Assembly (NCBI RefSeq): GCF_946478925.1
Contig: NZ_CAMLDP010000021.1
Coordinates: 1-24,569 of the forward strand
From: an uncultured Nitrososphaera sp.
GTDB lineage: Archaea; Thermoproteota; Nitrososphaeria; Nitrososphaerales; Nitrososphaeraceae
Reading direction: 5' to 3'
Length of the DNA: 24,569 bases
Below the pieces are notes generated by a model. It saw only the letters and a program-made list of their open reading frames with translations, had not been told where the DNA came from and made no database searches. This document shows positions 1 to 6,681 of this stretch, piece after piece (within the stretch, counting starts at the first letter, position 1; each line of letters begins with the position of its first letter). The translations under genes were made by a program, and so were the position numbers.

Positions 1-39
1 GCCCAGATTGATTTTTATCACCTCTCACTCGCTCCCTGC

Positions 40-864
40 TTGTTGAAAATTCAGGAAGGCTCGTACGTGCTCCTGTTCCACACGTCGCGCAAAAAGTGGC
101 TCACCAAGGTGACGCCGGACAAGAAAATCCACACGCACCTAGGGATAATCGACGTGGGCGCCACGGTGGGCATGGAATACGGGTCCGTGATAAGGACGAC
201 GGAGGGAAAGGTGGTTTTCCTCATCGAGCCCACTACACACGACTTTATCATGAAGTCCGAGCGCAGGACGCAAATAGTCTACCCAAAGGACCTCGGCTTC
301 ATAGCGGCGCGAACCGGCATGAAAAACGGCTCCAAGATACTGGAGATAGGGACGGGGAGCGCTGCTGCGGCGACCTTTTTTGCAAGCATTGTAAAACCGG
401 AGGGCCACATTTACAGTTTTGACGTCAACCCTGATTTCATGGAGATTGCCAAGCGCAACCTGGAAAAGGCCGGCATGGCCGATTACGTTACTTTGAACCG
501 CCACGACCCGCACGAGGGCGTCGACGTGAGGGAGGCAGACGTTGCCATCGTCGACCTGGGCGACCCTTGGACGGTTCTTGACCAGGTGCACGACGCGCTA
601 AAGGGAAGCGGCGCGTTTGTGGCCATCTGCCCCACGATGAACCAGATAGAGAAAACCGCGACGGAACTGAAAAAGAGTGGCTATGCCGATATCGAGTCGA
701 TAGAGCTATTGATACGCACGATGGAGGCGCGCGAGGGCATGACCCGGCCGTCGATGCGCATGATAGGGCACACGACCTACCTCGTCTTTGCCAGAAAGGT
801 GCAGAAAAAGGCCGAGGCGCCGGACGAAGGAGAAGAGCCGGAGCCAGAGGAAGGAGAGGAATAG
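40..864 (+). CDS. trmI: tRNA (adenine-N1)-methyltransferase, TrmI family
   Basis: Methylates N1 of adenosine in tRNA (position 58, and 57 in some archaea) using AdoMet, in the cytoplasm. The 274-aa protein has the family layout: an N-terminal beta domain (1-75), the YPKD element near 81-84, the AdoMet-binding loop LEIGTGSAAA at 101-110, the acidic VDLGDPW at 171-177, and the C-terminal RPSMRMIGHTTYL typical of TrmI. The tail after residue 255 is very acidic. The start is TTG at 40; a T-rich TATA-like box (about 12-19) lies 25 nt upstream, so a leaderless mRNA is likely. The next codon is also TTG, so the start could be one residue later. The family assignment is firm. Confidence 0.9.
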   Translation: MLKIQEGSYVLLFHTSRKKWLTKVTPDKKIHTHLGIIDVGATVGMEYGSVIRTTEGKVVFLIEPTTHDFIMKSERRTQIVYPKDLGFIAARTGMKNGSKILEIGTGSAAAATFFASIVKPEGHIYSFDVNPDFMEIAKRNLEKAGMADYVTLNRHDPHEGVDVREADVAIVDLGDPWTVLDQVHDALKGSGAFVAICPTMNQIEKTATELKKSGYADIESIELLIRTMEAREGMTRPSMRMIGHTTYLVFARKVQKKAEAPDEGEEPEPEEGEE

Positions 865-869
865 AGCTA

Positions 870-1352
870 CTATGCCGACGACATGTCCATCGCAAGCGAG
901 CCCTTGAGCATCTCCCGGAATGCCGCGACGTCCTCTGTCTTGATGACGTAGGGCGCTGCCGCTGCAACAACAGCGGGTGCCGCCGGCTCTGCTGGCGCGA
1001 TTTCAAGCTTGCTTTCTGGAGCCTGCAGTGACGGCTTTCTTGGTGCCCTCGTCCTCCTGTCGGTCAGCGATTTCTGCTTTTTCACGCTTATCTTGACCTT
1101 GAACCCGTACTGGCCTCTGTTGCTCCACCTGTCGACCTCTACGATGTCGCCCATCCCTTGCAGCCGGTCGCCTTCCTTGGTCACTACCATAAAGTCGGTC
1201 CTGTCGCCCTTTTTGATAGTGGATATCTTTTCGTAAAAGTGCTGCCAGTCGAGCGGGTTTGTCACGAGCGCCTGCACCGTGAGCAGGTCGCCCACGCTGA
1301 CTTCGCTGACATAGCTTGACAAAATTTCTACGTTGCACAACCTAGCGTACAT
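870..1352 (-). CDS. Conserved-looking hypothetical protein with basic middle and Ala/Pro linker
   Basis: A 160-aa protein that I do not recognise. Residues 1-90 look like a compact, mostly beta domain (WQHFYEKIS, KKGDRTDFMVVTKEGD, YGFKVKISVKK). A basic stretch (TDRRTRAPRKP), an Ala/Pro-rich linker and a short C-terminal helix follow (VAAFREMLKGSLAMD). The frame stays open upstream to 1379, but I chose ATG at 1352 because a TTTAA box at 1379-1383 lies about 29 nt upstream, as at its leaderless neighbours. It is convergent with trmI, with 5 nt between stop codons. The basic linker could bind nucleic acid, but nothing shows this. Confidence 0.65.
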   Translation of the reverse strand: MYARLCNVEILSSYVSEVSVGDLLTVQALVTNPLDWQHFYEKISTIKKGDRTDFMVVTKEGDRLQGMGDIVEVDRWSNRGQYGFKVKISVKKQKSLTDRRTRAPRKPSLQAPESKLEIAPAEPAAPAVVAAAAPYVIKTEDVAAFREMLKGSLAMDMSSA

Positions 1353-1610
1353 ATATGCAGTGTACCGCCCACATTGCATTTAACATTTTTGGCAAGAAAA
1401 CCTGCTAGTTTCAAAAGTGATCTAGTTTATTCGTCTATCAATCTAGATAATGTGTAAAAGCGGCTGTACATTGCAAAATTTGCAAGTCGTGATACGAACT
1501 ATGACGCTGCTTCACCAAGATTTATTCAAACGATTAGTTTGTTCTAACCGTTCTGGCATGTAGAAGCATTTTCCATAGAAGATAAATCCCTAAACTGCAT
1601 CCGGGAGTCG
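1353..1610. other. Intergenic region with promoter of the 1611 gene
   Basis: About 258 bases without a gene. It is A/T-rich compared with the flanking genes and carries divergent promoters. TTTAA near 1379-1383 serves the minus-strand gene. AGATAAATC at about 1580-1588 lies 26 nt upstream of the TTG at 1611. An imperfect inverted repeat sits at 1529-1552. I found no tRNA or C/D box pattern in it. Confidence 0.5.
1529..1552. repeat. Imperfect inverted repeat, possible operator
   Basis: AACGATTAG (1529-1537) and CTAACCGTT (1544-1552) are inverted copies matching at 8 of 9 positions, separated by 6 bases. The element ends about 28 bp upstream of the TATA-like box of the secreted protein gene at 1611. 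A binding site for a dimeric regulator is possible, but such short repeats also arise by chance in A/T-rich DNA. Confidence 0.3.
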
Positions 1611-2042
1611 TTGTACAGAAGCTGGCAAGTGACAGTCGCGACTATTCCCCTGCTTTTGTCGATGTTTCTGCTGCTTGTCTCCTCTGCAGCAGGCGACGTC
1701 ACCGACATGACGGCCACAAAACCGGTGCTAAAGTCCGATAGTGTCCCTCTGAGACCTCTTGCTGTTGGAGATCAAGGTATATTCCTGTCGACTGATGTCC
1801 GCAGCCATCTGAACGAAACAAGCACCTTTGCGGTAATAATGGAGGCAAGGGACTCTGACGGCGTGACACAGTTTCTGGACTCGCAGTTTGGGCTGATACG
1901 CCCTGAAGCGCTGGTTAACGTCGGGATCCCTTGGACCCCTGAAAGGGCAGGCACGTACGAGGTGCGTACGTTTGTCGTGAGCGGGACTGTGAACCCGCAG
2001 GTCTATTCCCCGGTCGCCTCGTCGTACTTTACGGTGGAATAG
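1611..2042 (+). CDS. Secreted protein with signal peptide and beta-sandwich-like domain
   Basis: A 143-aa protein with a clear N-terminal signal or anchor segment (about residues 8-28: VATIPLLLSMFLLLVSSAAG), so it is exported. The rest is hydrophilic and alternates like an immunoglobulin-type fold (FAVIMEARDSDGVTQFLDSQ, GIPWTPERAGTYEVRTFVV). The WTPERAGTYEVR phrase resembles repeats of extracellular thaumarchaeal beta-sandwich proteins. Start TTG at 1611, 26 nt from a TATA-like box, predicts a leaderless mRNA. Function is unknown. The short length suggests a single domain, perhaps part of the cell envelope. Confidence 0.7.
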   Translation: MYRSWQVTVATIPLLLSMFLLLVSSAAGDVTDMTATKPVLKSDSVPLRPLAVGDQGIFLSTDVRSHLNETSTFAVIMEARDSDGVTQFLDSQFGLIRPEALVNVGIPWTPERAGTYEVRTFVVSGTVNPQVYSPVASSYFTVE

Positions 2043-2095
2043 TCTGTCATGCGGAGAACCACCGACTTTGCAGCAGAACTATTGCCTGCATGTTT

Positions 2096-2103
2096 CATAT
2101 ATG
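2096..2103 (+). promoter_or_regulatory. TATA-like box of tRNA-Arg
   Basis: The CATATATG element is centred about 26 nt upstream of the first base of the tRNA at 2126, the spacing expected of an archaeal TATA box with transcription starting at or very near the mature 5' end. Confidence 0.55.
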
Positions 2104-2125
2104 CGACCGGTTTAGGAATTGGCTA

Positions 2126-2225
2126 GGGCCCGTCGCCTAGTCAGGACAGGGTGCTGAACTTTTTAAAAAAAGTGTGCACAAGCCTCCGAAGCCAGTTGTC
2201 GTGGGATCGAAGCCCACCGGGCCCG
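2126..2225 (+). tRNA. tRNA-Arg (anticodon CCG) with a 25-nt non-canonical intron
   Basis: Reads CGG arginine codons. Acceptor arms GGGCCCG (2126-2132) and CGGGCCC (2218-2224) pair perfectly, with discriminator G at 2225 and no encoded CCA. The T arm is GTGGG / CCCAC (2201-2205, 2213-2217). The anticodon loop CTCCGAA (2184-2190) gives anticodon CCG at 2186-2188. The anticodon stem is complete only if 2157-2181 is removed: CTG (2154-2156) then joins GC (2182-2183) to make CTGGC opposite GCCAG. The intron ends form a bulge-helix-bulge: outer helix AGG/CCT, central helix GTGC/GCAC, 3-nt bulges TGA and AAG, and an inner A/T hairpin. Cutting each bulge after its second base gives exactly this junction, between tRNA positions 29 and 30. 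The spliced tRNA is 75 nt. Confidence 0.92.
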
Positions 2226-2230
2226 CTAAA

Positions 2231-2239
2231 TGTATAACC
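2231..2239 (+). promoter_or_regulatory. TATA-like box of the C/D box sRNA candidate
   Basis: TGTATAACC sits a few bases after the tRNA 3' end and about 26 nt upstream of 2261, the expected 5' end of the guide RNA. This spacing suggests the sRNA has its own promoter and is not only processed from the tRNA transcript. Confidence 0.4.
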
Positions 2240-2260
2240 AGCATCGGACGATGAAACATT

Positions 2261-2327
2261 GCTCAAATGATGACCTGTTATCCATGGGAGCGATGCGATG
2301 ACCACACCTTACGACGGTCTGATGAGT
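2261..2327 (+). ncRNA. Probable C/D box guide sRNA with two 23S rRNA guides
   Basis: Guides 2'-O-methylation of rRNA. Box C is ATGATGA (2267-2273), C' is GCGATGA (2295-2301) and box D is CTGA (2319-2322). The flanks CTCA (2262-2265) and TGAG (2323-2326) can pair as a terminal stem. The 10 bases after box C, CCTGTTATCC (2274-2283), are the exact complement of GGATAACAGG, a nearly universal 23S rRNA segment containing peptidyl transferase base A2451 (E. coli numbering, from memory). The bases before box D, ACGACGGT (2311-2318), complement ACCGTCGT, which I recall from archaeal 23S rRNA just before GAGACAGG, in the 3' part of domain V. Box D' is degenerate. The 3' end overlaps the Nudix gene antisense. 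Confidence 0.7.
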
Positions 2328-2881
2328 GAACCATGCAACTGCTTCATGATGCGCGCAGTCGCACCCCAGATGACGTTTCCCCTGTACGTGAACCTGTGCG
2401 CGTTCTTTGACAGGCGAAAGTGCTCGGTGTCCGGCTCCATCGTTTCAAGCGTCTCTATCAGGGGCGCGTCGAGCACCTTCTCAACCTCGGTTTCAGAGAC
2501 GCGCGCCTTTGGCAGCATGTCCTGCACGGTCACGAATGGCACGATGTAGTGGTTTGAGGTCATCGTCCTGACCACCTGCAGCGAGCCTGCAACGTCCTTT
2601 GGCGCAAACAGTATCCCTATCTCCTCCTGCGTCTCGCGCAGCGCGGTTTCAAGCAGGGTCGCGTCGCCCTCTGCGTGCCTGCCGCCGGGAAAAGAGATCT
2701 CGCTTCCGTGCGACTTTAGCCCCGCGCTCCTCTTTGTCAAAAATATGTACGGCACGCCTTCGTGGTAGTGGATTATGACGAGCACCGCCGAAGGTATAGA
2801 GGTCGCGGCATCCTGCGGCATGTGTACGCTTTTTGTCGCCAGCGCGCCGGCAAGGCGCCGCAGGAGCTCCTCCTTTTGCAC
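2309..2881 (-). CDS. Nudix hydrolase, CoA pyrophosphatase-like
   Basis: Probably splits CoA or a related nucleoside diphosphate derivative into 3',5'-ADP and a phosphopantetheine product, needing divalent metal. In the 190-aa protein, residues 48-90 hold the UPF0035/NudL signature FLTKRS..LKSHGSEISFPGG followed by the Nudix helix RETQEEIGI (82-90), whose glutamates bind the metal. It differs from the ADP-ribose-type Nudix protein at 20092. The start is GTG at 2881; a TTAAAT box at 2904-2909 is 26 nt upstream, so the mRNA is probably leaderless. Its 3' end overlaps the sRNA on the opposite strand. Family is confident; the exact substrate is not. Confidence 0.85.
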   Translation of the reverse strand: MQKEELLRRLAGALATKSVHMPQDAATSIPSAVLVIIHYHEGVPYIFLTKRSAGLKSHGSEISFPGGRHAEGDATLLETALRETQEEIGILFAPKDVAGSLQVVRTMTSNHYIVPFVTVQDMLPKARVSETEVEKVLDAPLIETLETMEPDTEHFRLSKNAHRFTYRGNVIWGATARIMKQLHGSLIRPS

Positions 2882-2932
2882 GGCGTTTCTTGGCCTGCGC
2901 TGGTTAAATTCCGTTGCGGCACGAGCCGCTTG

Positions 2933-3292
2933 TTACCAGTCGACTCTGGATTGGCGCCTTGGAACGTCCTCGTGGCATATCTGGCCCTTGGTCTCTAGCG
3001 TGAGGCTGATCTCCCTGTCCAGCGCAACCAGCAGCGGGTTTGCGCCGTCAAACCCAAGGAACAACTGGTCAGAGATGACAAACTCTTCAATTGCCTTGAG
3101 GCTCTTGAGATAGGAGGCCAGCGCGCTGCACAATACGGGGGCGGAGGTCTTGACGGGGTCTCCTCCTTTTTCCAGCAAGCCCAGAGCCTTTTTTCCGTCG
3201 GCTTTATCCTGAGCAGAAATGTCCTGCGCCGCAGTCGTGTATTGCTTTATGGCCCGGATGCACAGCTGCCGCGCTTCTTTTTCGTCGTACAT
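2933..3292 (-). CDS. Hypothetical helical protein
   Basis: A 119-aa protein that appears almost entirely helical (YDEKEARQLCIRAIKQYTTA, SALASYLKSLKAIEEFVI), with no signal peptide or membrane segment. I do not recognise the family. The frame is open to 3313, but I chose ATG at 3292 because the minus-strand box TAAATAAT (3313-3320) is about 25 nt upstream. It ends 51 nt before the GTG start of the Nudix gene, which has its own promoter box, so the two may be transcribed separately. Confidence 0.6.
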   Translation of the reverse strand: MYDEKEARQLCIRAIKQYTTAAQDISAQDKADGKKALGLLEKGGDPVKTSAPVLCSALASYLKSLKAIEEFVISDQLFLGFDGANPLLVALDREISLTLETKGQICHEDVPRRQSRVDW

Positions 3293-3414
3293 GTGTGAAT
3301 TTTGAACGGGCAATTATTTAACATGCCGGTACACGCAGATTCTGCATTTTTTTCTGCCTGCCTGCAAGACGTATTTTTGAGAGCACGGACTTGAGAAAAA
3401 GGGCAAGAAGAGGG

Positions 3415-3681
3415 TCAGACGCGGTAGCTGCCCATCTCTTTCGCCGGTATGTCTATTAGCATCTGCGAGCCGTCAAAGGACTTGACGTGCGACTTGGGTA
3501 TCTTGTACACCCTCGACCTTGCACCCAGGACGACTATGGAATCCGGCTCTTCGGAGGCGATGATTCCAACCGGCGCGCCGTCCTTTGTCCTGATCCCTTT
3601 GTGTATCACGCGGTCCCAGCGCGGTACGACATCTGGTTCAGAAGGTTGTTGTTGCATTTTTCTTGTTCGCCTGATAATCAT
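3415..3681 (-). CDS. Small PRC-barrel-like protein
   Basis: An 88-aa protein. After a short basic N-terminus, residues 22-85 look like a small beta barrel: WDRVIHKGIRTKDGAPVGII, then SIVVLGARSRVYKIPKSHV and FDGSQMLIDIPAKEM. The 'x-V-x-x-x-D-G-x-x-V-G' opening and 'Y-x-I-P-K-S-x-V' centre fit PRC-barrel domains, which bind RNA or proteins. Starts at 3681 or 3657 (second Met) are both possible; the GCTTAACC region near 3708-3715 is about 30 nt from 3681. Downstream on the minus strand lies a short T tract (3394-3398) that could end transcription. Function unknown. Confidence 0.65.
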   Translation of the reverse strand: MIIRRTRKMQQQPSEPDVVPRWDRVIHKGIRTKDGAPVGIIASEEPDSIVVLGARSRVYKIPKSHVKSFDGSQMLIDIPAKEMGSYRV

Positions 3682-3782
3682 ATGCCAAGTTTTGGTATTA
3701 AGGCTCGCTTAACCATGTATATTGACAGAGTTACGCGTCAGAGCTGGAACCTGTAAATAATATGGTTGAGTAATTTCATATC

Positions 3783-4247
3783 ATGTCATCAGCAAGCACG
3801 GTGCGCACAATCCTTGTCCCGGTTGACGGCTCTGAAAACGCCCACCGCGCCGCGTCCTTTGCAGTCGACCTTGCGCACAGGTACGGCGCAAAGCTGGTTG
3901 CAATCCACGCGCTTGAACTAAACCAGAGCCTTGTGTCCCTCGGCGTTTACGGGGCCGCGTACCCGCAGAACATCGACAAGATACTCGAAGCGGCAGGCAA
4001 GGAAGCCGCTCCTTGGTTTGACCGCATCAAAAAGGAAGCCGACGCCCTAAACGTCAGGATGACAAGCGCAGTCGTACACGCCCCGCTGTCGCTTGTGGGC
4101 GAGATAGTACACTATGCAGAAGAGAACAACGCCGACCTGATAGTGATAGGGAGCAAGGGTCGCACCGGCTTTAAGAAGCTCGTGATGGGAAGCGTGTCTT
4201 CGGGAGTCGTCACGTACGCACCCTGCCCCGTGCTCGTCGTGAAATAA
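3783..4247 (+). CDS. Universal stress protein, UspA family
   Basis: A 154-aa single-domain Usp protein, probably cytoplasmic and dimeric. The N-terminal strand TILVPVDGS carries Asp15, and the C-terminal ATP-binding signature G-x2-G-x9-G-S is present at 123-137 (GSKGRTGFKKLVMGS), so it belongs to the ATP-binding class. It ends in PCPVLVVK as usual. Start ATG at 3783 is 24 nt from the AAATAATA box (3755-3762), predicting a leaderless mRNA. The 100 bases between this gene and the divergent PRC-barrel gene hold both promoters. Family certain; the stress it answers is not visible. Confidence 0.9.
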   Translation: MSSASTVRTILVPVDGSENAHRAASFAVDLAHRYGAKLVAIHALELNQSLVSLGVYGAAYPQNIDKILEAAGKEAAPWFDRIKKEADALNVRMTSAVVHAPLSLVGEIVHYAEENNADLIVIGSKGRTGFKKLVMGSVSSGVVTYAPCPVLVVK

Positions 4248-4259
4248 TAAAAATAATAT

Positions 4260-4424
4260 CTATGAGGAAGAAGGCGGTTGCTGCTGGTCAGTGTCGCTTT
4301 TCTTTGCAGCCGACTCTTTGTCCTTGGTCCTCTTTTTGAGATACCATAGGCCGAGCAATGCTGCAACGGAGGCGACTACCATCTCGATGATGAGTTGCCC
4401 ACCTTCAGAGTCCCATAGCGCCAT
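4260..4424 (-). CDS. Small single-pass membrane protein (54 aa)
   Basis: A short gene that is easily missed. Translation from ATG at 4424 gives MALWDSEGGQ, then a hydrophobic helix (about 11-29: LIIEMVVASVAALLGLWYL), then a lysine-rich tail (KKRTKDKESAAKKSD) and a Gln/Pro/Ser end. The charge pattern predicts an outside N-terminus and a basic cytoplasmic tail. Third codon positions are GC-rich as in neighbouring genes. A minus-strand ATATTAT box (4452-4458) lies about 31 nt upstream. It is convergent with uspA, 12 nt away. Function unknown. Confidence 0.65.
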   Translation of the reverse strand: MALWDSEGGQLIIEMVVASVAALLGLWYLKKRTKDKESAAKKSDTDQQQPPSSS

Positions 4425-4477
4425 AGTTGTCTGTGCTATGGCGGACGCCCCATAATATGGTAATGCTTTTGCGCGTG

Positions 4478-4663
4478 CTAGGTAGACTTGGCCTTTACCT
4501 CGATCTTTTTGTAGGCGACCCTGCAGTAGCCGTGGATGTGCGTCACGTCGTCCGTCCTCTCACATCTGGGGCACGTCCATATGACATATTCTTGGCAGAC
4601 GGTGCAGATGGCAGTCGGCGAAAGGTACTCGCCGCACGCCCTGCACGATATTTTGTGGCTCAT
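4478..4663 (-). CDS. Small zinc-ribbon protein
   Basis: A 61-aa protein with cysteine pairs CRAC, CTVC and CPRC plus a final HIHGYC, enough ligands for two zinc sites, probably a double zinc ribbon. The start ATG at 4663 (MSHKISCRAC) is favoured over the longer open frame to 4714 because the GTTATAATAA box (4681-4690) is 23 nt upstream. Proteins of this sort usually bind nucleic acid or act as assembly adaptors, but no family name can be given. It is divergent from the gene at 4759; both promoters fall within about 80 bases. Confidence 0.7.
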   Translation of the reverse strand: MSHKISCRACGEYLSPTAICTVCQEYVIWTCPRCERTDDVTHIHGYCRVAYKKIEVKAKST

Positions 4664-4758
4664 TGTCTCGTTTTCTCCAATTATTATAACGTCGGTTGTA
4701 ATTCTTTTACCCAATTATAAGAACATTGTGCAACAAGATCATGTGAAGTCAGGTGAAC

Positions 4759-5136
4759 ATGGTTAAGTCTCGTTCTAATATGATTTCGTCGAATGACGCG
4801 GCAATGGCATCGGGCAAGTTAGGTATCGGCGCGATGCTGGTGGTCCTCGGAGTAGCCGGGATGGCGTACGCAATGCCAATCGAGTCAAATTCCCTGGCCG
4901 TGGGCGGCAACAGCCCTATGATATACGACAAGGTGACACATCCTCCACCTTCATCCTCCATGGTGCCGTATCTTGGGATAGTGGCGGCCTCTGCCGCATC
5001 GTTCGTCCTTGGCATCGCCTTTTTGACGGTGGGGCAGATGGGGTTCTTCAAGCCAATCGTGCCCAAGTACAAAGCAAGGGCGGAAAAAGAAGATGAAACC
5101 ACTCAGTCATCGCCTAAACATGCAGACGCGGCCTAG
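4759..5136 (+). CDS. Two-pass membrane protein, hypothetical
   Basis: About 125 aa. Two hydrophobic segments (about 17-38: LGIGAMLVVLGVAGMAYAM; 70-92: LGIVAASAASFVLGIAFLTVG) flank a Pro/Ser loop (HPPPSSSM). The tail is charged and probably cytoplasmic. The first segment could instead be a signal peptide. The start is uncertain: GTG 4753, ATG 4759 and ATG 4780 are in frame. A box at 4711-4720 (CCAATTATAA) predicts transcription from about 4741, where an ATG is directly followed by TGA. AGGTGA at 4751-4756 resembles a ribosome site but is only 2 nt from ATG 4759. Family not recognised. Confidence 0.6.
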   Translation: MVKSRSNMISSNDAAMASGKLGIGAMLVVLGVAGMAYAMPIESNSLAVGGNSPMIYDKVTHPPPSSSMVPYLGIVAASAASFVLGIAFLTVGQMGFFKPIVPKYKARAEKEDETTQSSPKHADAA

Positions 5137-5149
5137 CCGCTTCTGCATT

Positions 5150-5157
5150 TCTTTTTG
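5150..5157 (+). terminator. T-rich tract, possible archaeal terminator
   Basis: The plus strand has a T-rich run (TTTCTTTTT around 5149-5157) about 15 nt after the stop codon at 5136. Archaeal RNA polymerase often stops at such runs without a hairpin. Confidence 0.3.
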
Positions 5158-5273
5158 ACAAGTACTTGCGTACATGGCATTCAGCGTCGCGGCCAACCAA
5201 AAAGAAGCGATTTATCGAATAGCACCGTGATATAGCGGCGTTAGCCTTTTTTTCTCAAGGCCACAGAGCATAT

Positions 5274-5726
5274 ATGCATACGGCGCCCCCGTCATCGACG
5301 CCAAGAATTATCAGGACAATCGGCATCCTGACGATACTTGCAACTGCTCTGAACCTTGCTCTTGGCGTACCGCAAGCCGTGGCTGTGGGCATTTGGTTCA
5401 ATCCCAACCTTCCCTTTGCTGTCCCTACACTGTACCTTGATCCGGCCTTTGCAGCCCCTGCCGCCGTCATAGGAATAAAGACGTTCAAGGGCCAAGACGC
5501 CCGGAAGGCCAACATGATATTTCAACTCGTCTTTCTTGCCGCTCACCTGAACAACCTCTTGGCGCCGTATATCGCGCACGTTGCGCAGAGCATTGCGTCC
5601 GACTCTTTTGACTTCATAGTCTTTGACTATTCGCTCTTTGCCATCATCACGAGTCTCGTTGCCCTGCGCCTTTTGCTCAGGCGCGACGTGAAATCCTACT
5701 ATCTGGGCATTGCAAAATCACACTAG
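5274..5726 (+). CDS. Integral membrane protein, four predicted helices
   Basis: A 150-aa membrane protein. Hydrophobic segments lie near 11-38, 47-68, 82-103 and 115-134, ending with basic LLLRRDVK, so the C-terminus is probably cytoplasmic. No conserved charged or cysteine motif is seen and I do not recognise the family. Start ATG 5274; the GATATAG element near 5228-5235 would give a leader of roughly 16 nt, and no box lies at the leaderless distance. The next gene (5805) has its own TTTAATAA box, so no operon is implied. Confidence 0.6.
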   Translation: MHTAPPSSTPRIIRTIGILTILATALNLALGVPQAVAVGIWFNPNLPFAVPTLYLDPAFAAPAAVIGIKTFKGQDARKANMIFQLVFLAAHLNNLLAPYIAHVAQSIASDSFDFIVFDYSLFAIITSLVALRLLLRRDVKSYYLGIAKSH

Positions 5727-5804
5727 CGTTTCTTGCGTACTGTTGCATACCTGCATACACCTCTGCATTTAATAAGGCGCAGGAGTGCCAATTTTCGGCC
5801 GGCG

Positions 5805-6569
5805 ATGAAGATAGCGTACGAGCTGAACCCGCCCAAGGTGGCAAGGGAAGGGCGCTTTGACCAGCGGCGCCTCGACAGTGACATGGAGGCCCTAAAAGAG
5901 CGAGCGTCGCAACTGGGCAGGCATCATATTGTAGACGGCATACACCTCACCGACTCTGTCCTTGGAGTGCCCCGGGTGTCAAGCATCACCGCCGCGTCGT
6001 TTGTGAAAAAGGCCGCCAAGGGCGCAAAATTGAGCTGCAGCGTAAGGACAAGCGACCGGAACATAATCACGCTTTGCCAAGCGGCGGCTGACGCCGTCAT
6101 TTCAAAAGTCGACAGCCTCTTGATACTGCTTGGCGACGCGCCGACCGACGGCCGCAATTCGGGATTAAAGCCGTCGCAGGCAGTCAGGATGCTTCGCGAG
6201 CAGGGCTTTGACCGCAAGATAAAGCTGGACCTGTCGTTTCCCGCAAGAATCGCCGACAAAAACGCGCCGGCGATACAGGCCAAGCTCGAAGCCAAGCCGC
6301 ACGCGCTTGTCACGCAGTCCATATCGTCGCTTTCAGACCTTGGCGAGATCGTCGATTTTGTCAAGCCGCACGGCATCAAGGTGGTCGCGTGCATAATGGT
6401 GCCTTCCGAAAAGAACGCGCAGTCTGCCAAGATGATCGGCCTTGACTGGTCCAGATATGAAAAAGAGCCGGAGGAATTTGTGAAAAAGGCGGGCAGGATG
6501 GCTGCAAGCGTGCTCCTCACCTCGCCCAACAGCTTCCAGTCAGGAATAGACCTTGTAAAAAGACTCTAG
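5805..6569 (+). CDS. metF: Methylenetetrahydrofolate reductase-like protein
   Basis: Probably reduces 5,10-methylene- to 5-methyl-tetrahydrofolate (or the archaeal pterin equivalent), the methyl donor for methionine synthase. From ATG 5805 the protein is 254 aa, shorter than bacterial MetF (near 300). It keeps the TIM-barrel marks: KIAYELNPPK at the start with the catalytic-type Glu6, the SVRTSDRNIITL strand, and the LLILLGDAPT loop equivalent to the LxGDxP segment near flavin. The frame is open to 5733, but TTTAATAA (5768-5775) and the conserved N-terminus favour 5805. Two parts of methionine synthase lie in the same window. Cofactor and electron donor cannot be read from the sequence. Confidence 0.75.
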   Translation: MKIAYELNPPKVAREGRFDQRRLDSDMEALKERASQLGRHHIVDGIHLTDSVLGVPRVSSITAASFVKKAAKGAKLSCSVRTSDRNIITLCQAAADAVISKVDSLLILLGDAPTDGRNSGLKPSQAVRMLREQGFDRKIKLDLSFPARIADKNAPAIQAKLEAKPHALVTQSISSLSDLGEIVDFVKPHGIKVVACIMVPSEKNAQSAKMIGLDWSRYEKEPEEFVKKAGRMAASVLLTSPNSFQSGIDLVKRL

Positions 6570-6681
6570 ATTTTTCCTAAATAATAAAACGTCTAACGTG
6601 CTTACATTTTCTTAGTTTACTCTAGGATATGCATATACGGTGAAACGTTAAATCATTGTTGAAGCTTATCTTAAACGGCTG

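Noticed and set aside
488..1006. 172-aa minus-strand frame rich in Arg/Ser/Pro
   Set aside because: It is antisense to trmI and overlaps the next gene; its composition is the usual shadow of GC-rich coding DNA.
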